DNA of 64,000 bases from Anaerostipes sp. 992a (GCF_001940245.1 NZ_MJIG01000004.1:1364001-1428000), one strand, 5' to 3'. Positions 43,704 through 52,439 are shown, counted from the stretch's first letter. The notes: generated from the letters alone by a model not told the origin. A program made the numbers and translations.

Positions 43704-44462
43704 TTATTCTATAATATAGTAATTGATGTCACAGTATCCTTCGTCATCCTTCTTGCTGGTATTGGCTCCCGCCACAATCCCCTTGCTGGTATACTGCCAC
43801 ATATGATATTTATATGGGTAGCTTGGTCCTGTCTTTTCTACTCCATAATGAGCCACCCAGATCTTATAGTCCTTGATGGCACTGTGCTTAAAGTATCGCA
43901 TCAGGTGAGATGCAGAGGAATATACCATTGGGGTATACCCTGCCTTCTTGATTTCTTCACAAAAAGCCACTGTAAGATCTGTGACATTCTTTCTTCCTGT
44001 GGCAAAGGTACACTTTTCTTCCACATCATAGGCAACTGGAAGCTTCAGATCTTCCGGCCCAATTCCATACTTATGTAACAATTTCAGACAAAATCTTGCC
44101 TCTTCCTTTGCTTCACGGACTGTGGTCGCATAGGAATAAAAATACACTCCCATACGCATATTATAATACTTTCCACTACGGTAATTCGTCTTAAAATACT
44201 GGTCCTCCGCCATTTCTCCAGTTCCTGCATCCCCACGGCCCACCCGCAGCATAGCATAATAAATTCCCTGCTTTTTTACTTTGAACCAATGAACCTTTCC
44301 ATTCCATGCAGATACATCGATTACCTTTACTTTATCTCCATATTCTACACGAATACTCTCCTTTTGTATATAATAAACTCCGACAATCAGAAAAGCGACC
44401 AGCAGAAGCAGAATCTTTAGATGAAACATATTCTGCTTCTTTTTCCTTCTTCGCCTCTTCAT
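43704..44462 (-). CDS. Membrane-anchored GH25 lysozyme
   Basis: A 252-residue wall hydrolase (N-acetylmuramidase). A very basic N-terminus (MKRRRRKKKQ) and one helix (about 13-30) anchor it outside the membrane. The GH25 domain has VIDVSAWNGKVHW, YAMLRVGRGDAGTG, GVYFYSYATT and the catalytic YDVEEKC. HMWQYTSKG and CDINYY close the barrel. AGGAG lies upstream. It leads a two-gene unit with the panE-like gene. Confidence 0.92.
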   Translation of the reverse strand: MKRRRRKKKQNMFHLKILLLLVAFLIVGVYYIQKESIRVEYGDKVKVIDVSAWNGKVHWFKVKKQGIYYAMLRVGRGDAGTGEMAEDQYFKTNYRSGKYYNMRMGVYFYSYATTVREAKEEARFCLKLLHKYGIGPEDLKLPVAYDVEEKCTFATGRKNVTDLTVAFCEEIKKAGYTPMVYSSASHLMRYFKHSAIKDYKIWVAHYGVEKTGPSYPYKYHMWQYTSKGIVAGANTSKKDDEGYCDINYYIIE

Positions 44463-44569
44463 GACACTCCTTCTTTCCTTTTCCTGCCCTTTGCTTTTTC
44501 TCCAATTAAAGTTATAATAATATTCAAGAATGCGATTGGCATTTTTAATATTAAAGACAGGAGCAAACT

Positions 44570-45307
44570 ATGATTTCCATTATTTTATTCTTATTATCCG
44601 TTTTCTGTATCATTTACTACGGTATCATCATCGCCTACTCCGGCCCAAAGACCTCATTTATTGGTTTCTGGCCTGTGGCTGCCATGCTGTCTGCTTTCTT
44701 TGCAGTATTTTTGCAAAGCAGCTTTTTCCTAAGCCTGCCACATGTCATTACTCTTATTTTAAAGCTCTTTTTCATCACTGTCATCTTATTATTTGTGATT
44801 CTTTTCTTAAGAATTTCTGTATGTCGTTCTGATGCGGACATAAATGCGGATTATCTTATCGTTCTTGGTGCTATCGTTCGGGGAGAAACCCCTTCCAACG
44901 CATTAAAAGAACGAATCCAGACCGCCTTCGACTATCTAAAGACCCACGAGGATGCCATTGCCATTTTGACTGGCTATCGCAATCCTCAGGCGACGATTTC
45001 TCAAGGTGCGTGTATGCAAAAGGAACTACGCAGGCTTGGAATTCCTGCCTACCGCCTTCTAGTAGAGCCGGATGCCCGTACCACTTATGAGAATTTTCAA
45101 TTTTCCAAAGACTATATGACCCGATTAGAACCAAAGACTGCTTTCATTACCAGTGATTTTCACTTATACCGTGCTAAAAAAATTGCCGCAAAATGCGGCT
45201 ATAAAAATATCAAAGGCATCGGGGCCAAGACTCCGACACCTCTGATCCTTCACTGTTATATTCGTGAAGTATTCTCTGTAATGAAATTCTTCTTACATGC
45301 TTTGTAA
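44570..45307 (+). CDS. YdcF/DUF218 membrane protein
   Basis: A 245-residue protein with four N-terminal membrane helices (residues 1-85) and a DUF218 domain: DYLIVLGAIVRGETPSNALKERI, ILTGYRNPQATISQGACM, EPDARTTYENFQFSKDYM and FITSDFHLYRAKKIA. The family (SanA, ElyC, YdcF) affects envelope polymer metabolism; biochemical function is unsettled. AGGAGC lies upstream. Converges with the rubredoxin gene, only 4 bases apart. Confidence 0.88.
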   Translation: MISIILFLLSVFCIIYYGIIIAYSGPKTSFIGFWPVAAMLSAFFAVFLQSSFFLSLPHVITLILKLFFITVILLFVILFLRISVCRSDADINADYLIVLGAIVRGETPSNALKERIQTAFDYLKTHEDAIAILTGYRNPQATISQGACMQKELRRLGIPAYRLLVEPDARTTYENFQFSKDYMTRLEPKTAFITSDFHLYRAKKIAAKCGYKNIKGIGAKTPTPLILHCYIREVFSVMKFFLHAL

Positions 45308-45311
45308 TTGT

Positions 45312-45923
45312 TTATTTTTCTATCTTCTCAAAATCAGCTGCACCATGCTTACAGATTGGACAGATAAAATCTTCTGGAAGCGGATCGCCTTCATAGATAT
45401 ATCCGCAGATTTTACATACATATCCAGTCACCTTCTTTGGTGCTTCTGGTTTTGGTTTGATATTCTTCTGATAATAATCATAACTTGTCGTTGGTACATC
45501 TGCCAAAACTTCTGCATCCGTTACATCTGCAATGAACATGGTATGTGTTCCCAAATCCAACGTATTGATCACCTTACCGCTAATATAGGCATTGGTATCC
45601 CCGGTTACATAGTAAAGTCCATTCTCACTGCGTGTTGCATCCTTATAATCAGCAAACTTATCTACATCTCGTCCAGATTGGAAACCAAAATGCTTAAATA
45701 CATCAAAGGTTGCCTTTTCTGACAGTATGGATACATTAAATACCCCTGTCTTCATAATCATATCATGGGTATAATTCTGCTTATTTACGGTAACAGAAAT
45801 GCGATTCGGTGTAGAAGTCACCTGAATGGCCGTATTGATCACACATCCATTGTCCTTCTCTCCATCCTTTGCTGTAAGAATATACAATCCATATCCTATC
45901 TTAAACATTGCTTTATTATCCAT
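45312..45923 (-). CDS. High-molecular-weight rubredoxin (flavin reductase-rubredoxin fusion)
   Basis: A 203-residue fusion. Residues 1-150 are an FMN-binding split-barrel flavin reductase (MFKIGYGLYILTAKDG; FGFQSGRDVDKF; NTLDLGTHTMFIADV) and residues about 165-203 a rubredoxin with the Fe site CKICGY and CPICKHG. Such proteins pass electrons from NAD(P)H to oxygen- or superoxide-detoxifying enzymes, so it may feed the desulfoferrodoxin at 4095-4475. AGGAGG precedes the ATG. It is 27 bases downstream of an alpha/beta hydrolase gene whose promoter has been displaced by an insertion element. Confidence 0.93.
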   Translation of the reverse strand: MDNKAMFKIGYGLYILTAKDGEKDNGCVINTAIQVTSTPNRISVTVNKQNYTHDMIMKTGVFNVSILSEKATFDVFKHFGFQSGRDVDKFADYKDATRSENGLYYVTGDTNAYISGKVINTLDLGTHTMFIADVTDAEVLADVPTTSYDYYQKNIKPKPEAPKKVTGYVCKICGYIYEGDPLPEDFICPICKHGAADFEKIEK

Positions 45924-45950
45924 ATGTGTTCCTCCTTTATATAAAAAATA

Positions 45951-46910
45951 TTATGATTCGAAAAACATAAAAATCTTATTCCAATAAGAGCGAATCTGCT
46001 CTTCTTCTCCCATAAAAATCTCATGACCGGAATCCGGAAATACCTCCAGCCTGGCATGCTTTACATATGTTAAGAACTTATTCTGTCCCCCATTCTTCAC
46101 CGTCATATCCCGACCTGCCTGGCACAAAAGCACATCTGCCTTTATTCGACTCGCCCATAAAGGACTGATGATCCGCCTGCATGCCCGAACGGCCTGATAG
46201 ACCCATCCATAGCTGGAATCACAAGTCTGATATTCCTTATGTTCTTTGATATACTGACATGTATAGAGATATCTGGCTCTGGAAGCTGCACTGCTCTTTT
46301 CAAACCCTTCCGGCGTCTTATAAGACTTGGTCTTATTGAGATGATCATACTTATGCCCTCTTCGTACCTTAAAGCCTGCCAATACCCGCACAAAAAGCTC
46401 TGGATACCTGCCAAGCCGCATCTTCATCATCGGAGAGGACAAAACTGCCTTTTTCACAGAATTTGGATAAAGCTCCAGATAATATGCTGCCACAGCTCCT
46501 CCCATGGAATGCCCATATAGATAGATCGGCTTGTCCGCTGCATAACCCTTTACCACACTTTCTATCATATAATGTACATCGATGACATATTCCTCAAAAT
46601 GGTCCACATGGATCAAATATGGGTCCTCTTCCACATATCGGTAAGACTTTCCATGCCCCACCTGATCCATCAAAAATACCCGATACCCATGCTGTACAAA
46701 ATAATAAGCAGCTTCTTTATATTTCTCCATGCACTCTGAATATCCATGCAGCAAAATCACAGAAGCCTGAAATTCTTCCGGCAAAAATCCCTCATAATAA
46801 ATCTTCCGCCTATGAATCCTTCTTGCATAACCACTGACCTTTATGCGCTCCAAATACGGAAGTACCTCTTCTCTCATGACCTTTTCATAGTTCTCTTCTC
46901 TTAAATACAC
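45951..46910 (-). CDS. Alpha/beta hydrolase (lysophospholipase-like), promoter separated by IS607-like insertion
   Basis: Serine hydrolase of about 319 residues. VILLHGYSECMEKYKE holds the oxyanion loop, YLYGHSMGGAVAAYYLE the nucleophile Ser, and SGHEIFMGEE the His; the acid is probably Asp in LLCQAGRDMTVK. It resembles monoacylglycerol lipases. The native start appears to be GTG 46910, but its AGGAGG site (48773-48778) and a promoter (48854-48882) now lie on the far side of the mobile element. A second in-frame GTG at 46922 lies in the element end, without a ribosome site. Expression is therefore doubtful, with a polar effect likely on the rubredoxin gene. Confidence 0.8.
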   Translation of the reverse strand: MYLREENYEKVMREEVLPYLERIKVSGYARRIHRRKIYYEGFLPEEFQASVILLHGYSECMEKYKEAAYYFVQHGYRVFLMDQVGHGKSYRYVEEDPYLIHVDHFEEYVIDVHYMIESVVKGYAADKPIYLYGHSMGGAVAAYYLELYPNSVKKAVLSSPMMKMRLGRYPELFVRVLAGFKVRRGHKYDHLNKTKSYKTPEGFEKSSAASRARYLYTCQYIKEHKEYQTCDSSYGWVYQAVRACRRIISPLWASRIKADVLLCQAGRDMTVKNGGQNKFLTYVKHARLEVFPDSGHEIFMGEEEQIRSYWNKIFMFFES

Positions 46911-46915
46911 AACTA

Positions 46916-47100
46916 CTGCCACTCAAAATATGGACAAATATACCCATATCGAGATATTGAAAGTTTTCACAAACTTTTCTTACTGCTTCATCCTGTATGC
47001 TTTTGCGATTACAAGTAATACGCTACTCACAAGTTCTTGTACAGTCCACAGTCGTAAATTCCCGACTAAAGCCATCGGTACATGCCTACAAACGCTTGTT
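46916..47100 (-). ncRNA. Predicted omegaRNA (reRNA) region of TnpB, copy 1
   Basis: The 185 bases between the tnpB stop and the element end are identical in both copies although tnpB itself has diverged. In TnpB systems the guide RNA scaffold lies here and its guide segment reads into flanking DNA. Here the guide would be taken from the hydrolase start region just below 46916. The assignment is by position; no fold was computed. Confidence 0.45.
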
Positions 47101-48279
47101 TTATGCTATTTTGTAGGATGTTGCATCTCTTAAATTAAGACTTGCATTATAATCTCTATCAGCATGATATCCACATTCACAAATATATTCTCTATCAGAA
47201 AGTTTTAAATCTCTCTTAATACAACCACATTCATGACATAACTTACTTGATGGATACCATCTGTCTACAATTCTTAATTCCATTCCCAGTTCTTTGCATT
47301 TTGCTTCAAGTTTTGTTCTAAACTCATAGAATTTCTGTGAAGCAACTGCCTTAGAGAGATGTCTATTCTTCATCATTCCTTTTACATTCAAATCTTCAAT
47401 GGTAATATAAGATGGTTTGGTTTTCACTATCTCATTTACACATTTATTGATATAATCAGCGCGAATATTTTCTATTCTATGATGAAGTTTCTGTACCTTT
47501 AAGACCTGTTTTTGAATATTTTGTCTAGTGGCTTCTCCTTTCATTTTATTGTTGCGTTTTTTAAAGTCTTCGTATTTTCTCGATAGACAACGCTGTTCTC
47601 TTTTTAATTGTTTCTCTAATTTTTTTAATTTTGCGGTTTTATTTATATTTTTCTTTCTAATACCGTTACTGATAACTGCAAATTCCTTGATGCCTAGATC
47701 AATTCCTAATCCAAAATTATTTAATTTTGGTTTTTCTGTATTTGGAATATCAATCAAAACAGATACATAATATCTTCCAGCCTTGCAGGAGACTGTACCA
47801 CTTTTGATCACATATCCTTGCTTTGTTGTTGGAATGTAACCCTTTTCTTTTAATCTTACCCATCCAAGAGTAGGGATATTAATTCTATGTCTTTCACAGA
47901 AGCAGTCTTTTGGATTATTTTTCACAAAATACATTTTCACATCTGACTTATTCTTTTTTTTAAATCTGGGAAATCTACTTTGCTTTTTAAAAAATCTGGT
48001 AAAAGCAGTATACGCATTTTCCATGGATTTTTTAACTGACTTAGAACTCACATCTTTTATCCATAAATATTCTGGATTATTTAGTAGAAATTCATTATTT
48101 AGCCAAACACTAAAAGATTTTGCTGTCATAAATTTTTCACCTTTGTTATAAAGTTCTTTATTATGGGCAAGATAAAAATTATAAATAAATCTACAAGTTC
48201 CAATTGTTTTATTTATCTTTTGTATTTGTTCCTGCGTTGGGTTTATTTCCGTTTTGTAACTCTTTCGCAATTTCCTCAT
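47101..48279 (-). CDS. tnpB: TnpB RNA-guided nuclease, copy 1
   Basis: A 392-residue TnpB/OrfB protein, ancestor type of Cas12. It has the helix-turn-helix region (residues 1-60; GTCRFIYNFYLAHN), RuvC motifs FGLGIDLGIKEFAVIS (Asp), ITIEDLNVKGM (Glu) and HADRDYNASLNL (Asp), and the zinc ribbon CHECGC...CECG. All RuvC acids are present, so it is probably active. The ATG follows AAAGGAGG with no spacing; a TTG nine bases on may be the real start. It overlaps tnpA by 71 bases. Guide RNA is expected from its 3' end. Confidence 0.92.
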   Translation of the reverse strand: MRKLRKSYKTEINPTQEQIQKINKTIGTCRFIYNFYLAHNKELYNKGEKFMTAKSFSVWLNNEFLLNNPEYLWIKDVSSKSVKKSMENAYTAFTRFFKKQSRFPRFKKKNKSDVKMYFVKNNPKDCFCERHRINIPTLGWVRLKEKGYIPTTKQGYVIKSGTVSCKAGRYYVSVLIDIPNTEKPKLNNFGLGIDLGIKEFAVISNGIRKKNINKTAKLKKLEKQLKREQRCLSRKYEDFKKRNNKMKGEATRQNIQKQVLKVQKLHHRIENIRADYINKCVNEIVKTKPSYITIEDLNVKGMMKNRHLSKAVASQKFYEFRTKLEAKCKELGMELRIVDRWYPSSKLCHECGCIKRDLKLSDREYICECGYHADRDYNASLNLRDATSYKIA

Positions 48280-48691
48280 CCTCCTTTATCTGATTTTTAT
48301 ACTTGCGAAATCCATACAATCTACAACTGAACACATGTAAGATTGATATAATATCTTGAACTAATTCTTCATTCGGTGAAAGAGTTTCATTGTTTACAAT
48401 AATACCTTTTGCATTACAAAATTGCTTTAAAAATTCTACTTGATTTTGTAGATCATCTTTTTGATTTCTTATAGAAACTCTTGCATATATTACTGTGTCC
48501 CTTATATCATTCTCTGTTTGGATCCCTTTGAATTGTAAATATTGATCATAAGTATAATATCTTCTGTTAGTTGGAGTACGATTTGCTTTGAGAATTCCAT
48601 CTCTGTCCCAACGTTGAAGAGTTTTTACTGACACTCCAAGTAATTCAGCAAAATCTTTTGGTTTATAATTTGTGATATTTGATGTGTTCAT
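48209..48691 (-). CDS. tnpA: IS607-type serine recombinase TnpA with internal deletion, copy 1
   Basis: A 160-residue product. Residues 8-55 are the MerR-like DNA-binding domain (KPKDFAELLGVSVKTLQRWDRDG) and the catalytic domain begins with Ser73 (VIYARVSIRNQKDDL). After FCNAKGII (residues 91-98) the sequence jumps to VNNETLSPNEELVQDI, so about 60 residues normally lying between them, including the usual DIGSGLN and the KDR-RFG arginine region, are missing in frame. Catalysis is therefore doubtful. The same deletion is in copy 2. Start at 48691 with AAAGGAG. Confidence 0.85.
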   Translation of the reverse strand: MNTSNITNYKPKDFAELLGVSVKTLQRWDRDGILKANRTPTNRRYYTYDQYLQFKGIQTENDIRDTVIYARVSIRNQKDDLQNQVEFLKQFCNAKGIIVNNETLSPNEELVQDIISILHVFSCRLYGFRKYKNQIKEDEEIAKELQNGNKPNAGTNTKDK

Positions 48692-48772
48692 AAATAATTC
48701 TCCTTTCTTTATAAACACATTGCATCACATATAAACATATTTATCTATATTTTTGATTGCTTAACAACTACT

Positions 48773-48882
48773 CCTCCTGATCAGGTCCTCTCTCTCCAAT
48801 CTTTTCATAGACAATATCATATAGAAAACAGTTTTCTTATATAAACTACTTCTATTTTAGCACTCTTTTTCCTATAAGCCAA
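48773..48882 (-). promoter_or_regulatory. Stranded promoter and ribosome site of the hydrolase gene
   Basis: On the minus strand TTGGCT (48877-48882) and TAAAAT (48854-48859) are 17 bp apart, and AGGAGG (48773-48778) ends 5 bases before the element boundary. Together they would have driven the hydrolase GTG at 46910. The rest of 48768-48978 shows nothing else. Confidence 0.6.
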
Positions 48883-48978
48883 TACTTTTAAATAGGAAAC
48901 AAACTGGGAAAAAAGCCTTATTTTATGGTATACTTAAGATACTGGATTTTGAAAGTATTCCTGGAGGTAATAATAAGC

Positions 48979-49806
48979 ATGGTAGATATGAATGTATTAA
49001 CTTTAAATCAAACCTATACTGCCAAACAACTGGCAAGTCTATGGGGCTATAAGAGTCATCATGCCCTCGTAAAGGGCGTATTTCACCCAAAAGGCTCCGA
49101 TATCCTAATTCTTTTTGTAACAAAAGAACGCCAACCGGGAAGTACCCAGTTTAAGAATGAACTGCGTGGAAATATGATCAAGATCGAAGGCGCCGATAAA
49201 CATGGGACTGATCAGCTTCTATTGGCTAATCAGGGACAGGATAAGGATAAGATTTATTTATTCTACCGTGAAAAGCATACCCTGCCATTTACCTTCCTCG
49301 GACGGGTCCATCTGGTACAAAGCTTTATCTACACAGATAAATCCAGTGAATTTGAATTCTTTATTGAGAATTTGGAATCCATCGAAGATGACATGGCACT
49401 TTTGGACTATGTCATTCATTATGATGAGAATCTATCTGCCAGTCTGGACGTGGTATGTCACTCCGCCAAGGATCTGACCTATCATCTGAAATGCGAACGG
49501 GATATTAATAATCGGGAACAGGTAACCAGGCTCCTTGGATACAGCTGTGCCATCTGTGGATTCAATTATGCCAAAGCCTATGGTAAAGACCTTGCAAAAG
49601 ATTTTATCGACATTCATTATATTGGAGATGGGAAACAAGATGGGAATCCAGACATTTCCAAAGACTTTGTCCCTGTCTGCGCCAACTGCCATCGCATGCT
49701 GCATCACAAACGCAGCCATAACATCAGCGTCGAGGATCTTAAGAAGCGAGTAGCTTATTATAAAAAAGAGCCAGATTATGAACAACTGACTCTTTCTTTT
49801 GAATAA
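48979..49806 (+). CDS. DUF3427-HNH endonuclease-like protein
   Basis: A 275-residue protein. The N-terminal 130 residues (YTAKQLASLWGYKSHHALVKGVFHPKG; ILFVTKERQPGSTQFKNE) resemble the DUF3427 domain found at the C-termini of some restriction-associated helicases. Residues about 190-255 are an HNH module: CAICGFNYAKAYGKDLAKDFIDIHY then VPVCANCHRMLHHK, with zinc Cys pairs and catalytic His. It probably acts as a standalone restriction-type nuclease, possibly on modified DNA; no methyltransferase is adjacent. GGAGG lies 11 bases upstream of the ATG. Confidence 0.8.
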   Translation: MVDMNVLTLNQTYTAKQLASLWGYKSHHALVKGVFHPKGSDILILFVTKERQPGSTQFKNELRGNMIKIEGADKHGTDQLLLANQGQDKDKIYLFYREKHTLPFTFLGRVHLVQSFIYTDKSSEFEFFIENLESIEDDMALLDYVIHYDENLSASLDVVCHSAKDLTYHLKCERDINNREQVTRLLGYSCAICGFNYAKAYGKDLAKDFIDIHYIGDGKQDGNPDISKDFVPVCANCHRMLHHKRSHNISVEDLKKRVAYYKKEPDYEQLTLSFE

Positions 49807-49814
49807 CCACTATT

Positions 49815-51218
49815 CTAACGACACATACCCCGTCGTTTTCTTATAATATAGTACATGCTATGTTCCATAGCCATAACCTTTTCCAAAGGTACACTCTTAA
49901 ATACCGACATCTTCATCTTATATTTAATCCAGAAGAAGGAATAGATGGAAAGCAGCAAGAATACAGCACCAGTCAGCAGCCAGATGGCATGCCGTTCTAC
50001 CGGATCTGTGGAAATATTTAAGATCATGTAGACCGTTCCTATAATCCCGATCATAGGAATCACTGGTCCAAATGGAACTTTAAAGGTTCTTGGTGCCTTT
50101 GGAAGCCGTCTGCGAAGTACCAATACATCAATATGTGCAAATATGTAAGATACCATCCAGAATACAGAGCCCACCAGAATAAAAAAGCTGATCGCATCTG
50201 AGGAATCGTTGCTGATAAATGCAAAGATCAAAATTAAAATGCTGACAAACCAGACTCCGATATACGGAACTCCATTTTTATTGGTTTTCGCAAAACACTG
50301 CGGCATCATATTCATTTTAGCCATTCCCTGACAAATGCTTGATAAGCCATTGATTCCGGAATTCTGTGAGCTGATTACCGCCAATGCTGCAACAAATGCC
50401 ATCCAGATTTTTCCCGGAGTTCCTAAGAGGTTCACTCCATACAGCAGATGGGGTGCCGGCGAATTGGCAAGCTCTCCCCAGTCTGTGTAATTATGAAATC
50501 CAAATACCAGAATGGATTGAACTACACAGATAAGAGCCAGTCCTAAAAACATTCCCAGCGGTACATTTCTTCTGGCATTTTTTACGTCCTTAGAAATTGG
50601 AATCACGTACTCTGCTCCGATAAACAACCAGAAGGCCACTGCTGTCATAGATGCAATGACAGAAAAATCAGTCGTCATATAGTATGGCTGAACTACCTTC
50701 GGTCCCGTTCCCATACCAATCGCTCCAATCACTCCCATAATTACCATAGATGCCACCATAAGAAAGGCCACTGCATCCTGGATCTTTGCAAACATATCTA
50801 CCCCTTTTAAATTGGCGATCAGAAGAATGATCGTCATCACTGCCGTATAGACAAAATTGGGAATCGGCAGTGGAATGGTCTCGCCCATGGCATAGGCAAA
50901 AATGGATGCTTCTACACCAGAAGATAATACATTACAAAACAGATAGCCTCCTACCATAGAAATCAAGGTAGGAAATGGTCCAAGGCTTGCCAGTGTATAC
51001 TGCGCCAGTCCTCCTGTCGTATTGGGCATCAACGCATTTAACTCTGATAAAGATGCAATGGTGGTCATATTGAGCAGACAGGCAATGACCATTGCAAAAA
51101 TAAATACAATTCCAATGGTTCCCGCTCCCTGTCCAAGAGAGACCAGACAGCTGGTTGCAATGACCAGTCCCACAGAAACAGAGATAACACTACGGAGTCC
51201 TAATTTCTTTTCCTCCAT
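49815..51218 (-). CDS. APC-superfamily amino acid permease
   Basis: A 467-residue transporter with about 12 membrane helices. N-terminal SVISVSVGLVIATSCLVSLGQGAGTIG and GGYLFCNVLSSGVEASIFAY fit the amino acid-polyamine-organocation fold. It is the last gene of the amino-acid oxidation locus, 14 bases after the P-II-like gene, so it likely imports the substrate of that pathway. AAGGAGGG precedes the ATG. The substrate cannot be told from sequence. Confidence 0.88.
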   Translation of the reverse strand: MEEKKLGLRSVISVSVGLVIATSCLVSLGQGAGTIGIVFIFAMVIACLLNMTTIASLSELNALMPNTTGGLAQYTLASLGPFPTLISMVGGYLFCNVLSSGVEASIFAYAMGETIPLPIPNFVYTAVMTIILLIANLKGVDMFAKIQDAVAFLMVASMVIMGVIGAIGMGTGPKVVQPYYMTTDFSVIASMTAVAFWLFIGAEYVIPISKDVKNARRNVPLGMFLGLALICVVQSILVFGFHNYTDWGELANSPAPHLLYGVNLLGTPGKIWMAFVAALAVISSQNSGINGLSSICQGMAKMNMMPQCFAKTNKNGVPYIGVWFVSILILIFAFISNDSSDAISFFILVGSVFWMVSYIFAHIDVLVLRRRLPKAPRTFKVPFGPVIPMIGIIGTVYMILNISTDPVERHAIWLLTGAVFLLLSIYSFFWIKYKMKMSVFKSVPLEKVMAMEHSMYYIIRKRRGMCR

Positions 51219-51232
51219 GTAAATCCCTCCTT

Positions 51233-51577
51233 CTATAAGGCATCCACGCCTTCGTCACCAGTTCTGACACGGATCACATTATCAATACCGTAGACAAAGA
51301 TCTTACCGTCTCCAATATGTCCTGTATAAAGCTCCTGCTTTACCATCTCTACGATTTCCTTGATATGTTCCGTTTCCACAATAATATTAATCTGCTGTTT
51401 CGGAAGCAGCTCCATCTCACTCGCTTCATCTACTTCATATTCTCTCGTTCCTTTTTCAACACCGCAGCCCAAAACCTGCATCACGGTCATACCTCTAACG
51501 CCTGCTTTACTAAGTGCTGCTTTTAAATTTGAAAGTTTAGACATTCCTGTAATAATTTCGATTTTTGATAAACTCAT
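51233..51577 (-). CDS. P-II family protein lacking the modified tyrosine
   Basis: A 114-residue P-II-like signalling protein from the start at 51577 (MSLSKIEIITG, GAGGAGG upstream). It has the core KLSNLKAALSKAGVRGMTVMQVLG, B-loop TGHIGDGKIFVYG and C-loop IRVRTGDEG. The T-loop segment EKGTREYEVDEASEMELLPKQQ differs from GlnB/GlnK: the residue aligned with the uridylylated Tyr51 is Ser. It lies between an AraC regulator and an APC permease, not beside amtB or nif genes, so it may control this permease or the oxidase in response to 2-oxoglutarate or ATP. Confidence 0.85.
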   Translation of the reverse strand: MSLSKIEIITGMSKLSNLKAALSKAGVRGMTVMQVLGCGVEKGTREYEVDEASEMELLPKQQINIIVETEHIKEIVEMVKQELYTGHIGDGKIFVYGIDNVIRVRTGDEGVDAL

Positions 51578-51608
51578 ATGTATTTCCTCCTCTTCATACT
51601 GCCTTTTT

Positions 51609-52421
51609 TTATTTTTTATTAACATTGATCCCAAGATACTTCTCAGGTGTCATTCCTGCAAAACATTTAAAATCTTTTACCATGTGGGACTGATCATAAT
51701 AGCCACAGTCTACGGCAATCTGATTCAGTGTCTGGAATTGTTCTCTATGTCCCATCCGATTTAATACATTCTGAAATCTTACAAACTTTTCAAACACCTT
51801 TGGTGAGATACCATGAATCTGCTTAAAGACCCGTCGGATATAACATGGTGAATATCCAGTTTCTTCACTCAATGTCTGAATCGTAATATTGCCTTTCTGT
51901 TCATAAATTCTGTTTCGGATATAATCCTCCAGAGAAAGAAGCACATTCGCATCGTTTTCTTTTTGAAGGGATTTCATATATTCCTTCAAAAATGTCCGGC
52001 TATGTCGGACAATCCCGCATTCTTCCCCAATCTGCTGCACAAGACTCCTGCCTATACTACTATTGTCCAGTTCCAAATCCTCATTGATCAGATCCCCAAT
52101 CTCAACATCTTTGGGAAGTATACATTTTCCAGGCTGAAAGCTGACGCCAAAGTAGGTCGTCCCTTCATACAAAGGCCAGTCCTTTGCCTTTAGGACCGTC
52201 CCGCCTATATAAGTATGAATTCGATCCTTTTCAATACCAAATAACAGATCCACACTCCCATCTGGTACTGCCTGTAACTGCTTCTTATGATTTTCACAAA
52301 TCTTAAATTCATAGAAATGAGAAATGCCATATTGTTTTACTACAATCTTCTCAAAATTAGTAGTCTTTAGTGGCATGTATGGCTGCAACAGCTCAATTTC
52401 TCTGCTTCTTCCTCTTTCCAT
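51609..52421 (-). CDS. AraC-family transcriptional regulator
   Basis: A 270-residue regulator. The N-terminal 150 residues form a ligand-binding domain related to DUF6597/AraC sensors (VPDGSVDLLFGIEKD; YFGVSFQPGKC). The C-terminal AraC HTH has NITIQTLSEETGYSPCYIRRVFKQIHGISPK and CGYYDQSHMVKDFKCFAGMTPEKYL. It is 18 bases after the ornithine cyclodeaminase-like gene and probably controls the locus. Confidence 0.93.
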   Translation of the reverse strand: MERGRSREIELLQPYMPLKTTNFEKIVVKQYGISHFYEFKICENHKKQLQAVPDGSVDLLFGIEKDRIHTYIGGTVLKAKDWPLYEGTTYFGVSFQPGKCILPKDVEIGDLINEDLELDNSSIGRSLVQQIGEECGIVRHSRTFLKEYMKSLQKENDANVLLSLEDYIRNRIYEQKGNITIQTLSEETGYSPCYIRRVFKQIHGISPKVFEKFVRFQNVLNRMGHREQFQTLNQIAVDCGYYDQSHMVKDFKCFAGMTPEKYLGINVNKK

Positions 52422-52439
52422 AGAATCATTCCTTCCTAA

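Larger units (their letters stand above)
46916..48767 (-). mobile_element. IS607-like element, copy 1 (tnpA with deletion, tnpB)
   Basis: About 1852 bp, delimited by comparing with the copy at 61527-63390: shared sequence begins CTGCCACTCAAAATA and ends GCTTAACAA. It carries tnpA (serine recombinase with internal deletion) and tnpB, overlapping by 71 bases. A 9-bp direct repeat ACAACTACT is present at both junctions (46909-46917 and 48764-48772). There are no terminal inverted repeats, as expected for IS607. It is inserted between the ribosome site and start codon of a hydrolase gene. Confidence 0.88.

Noticed and set aside
46909-48772. ACAACTACT at both ends of IS607 copy 1 as a 9-bp target duplication
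   Set aside because: IS607 elements use a serine recombinase and are not expected to make such duplications, and copy 2 shows no comparable repeat; it is more likely chance or shared core sequence.
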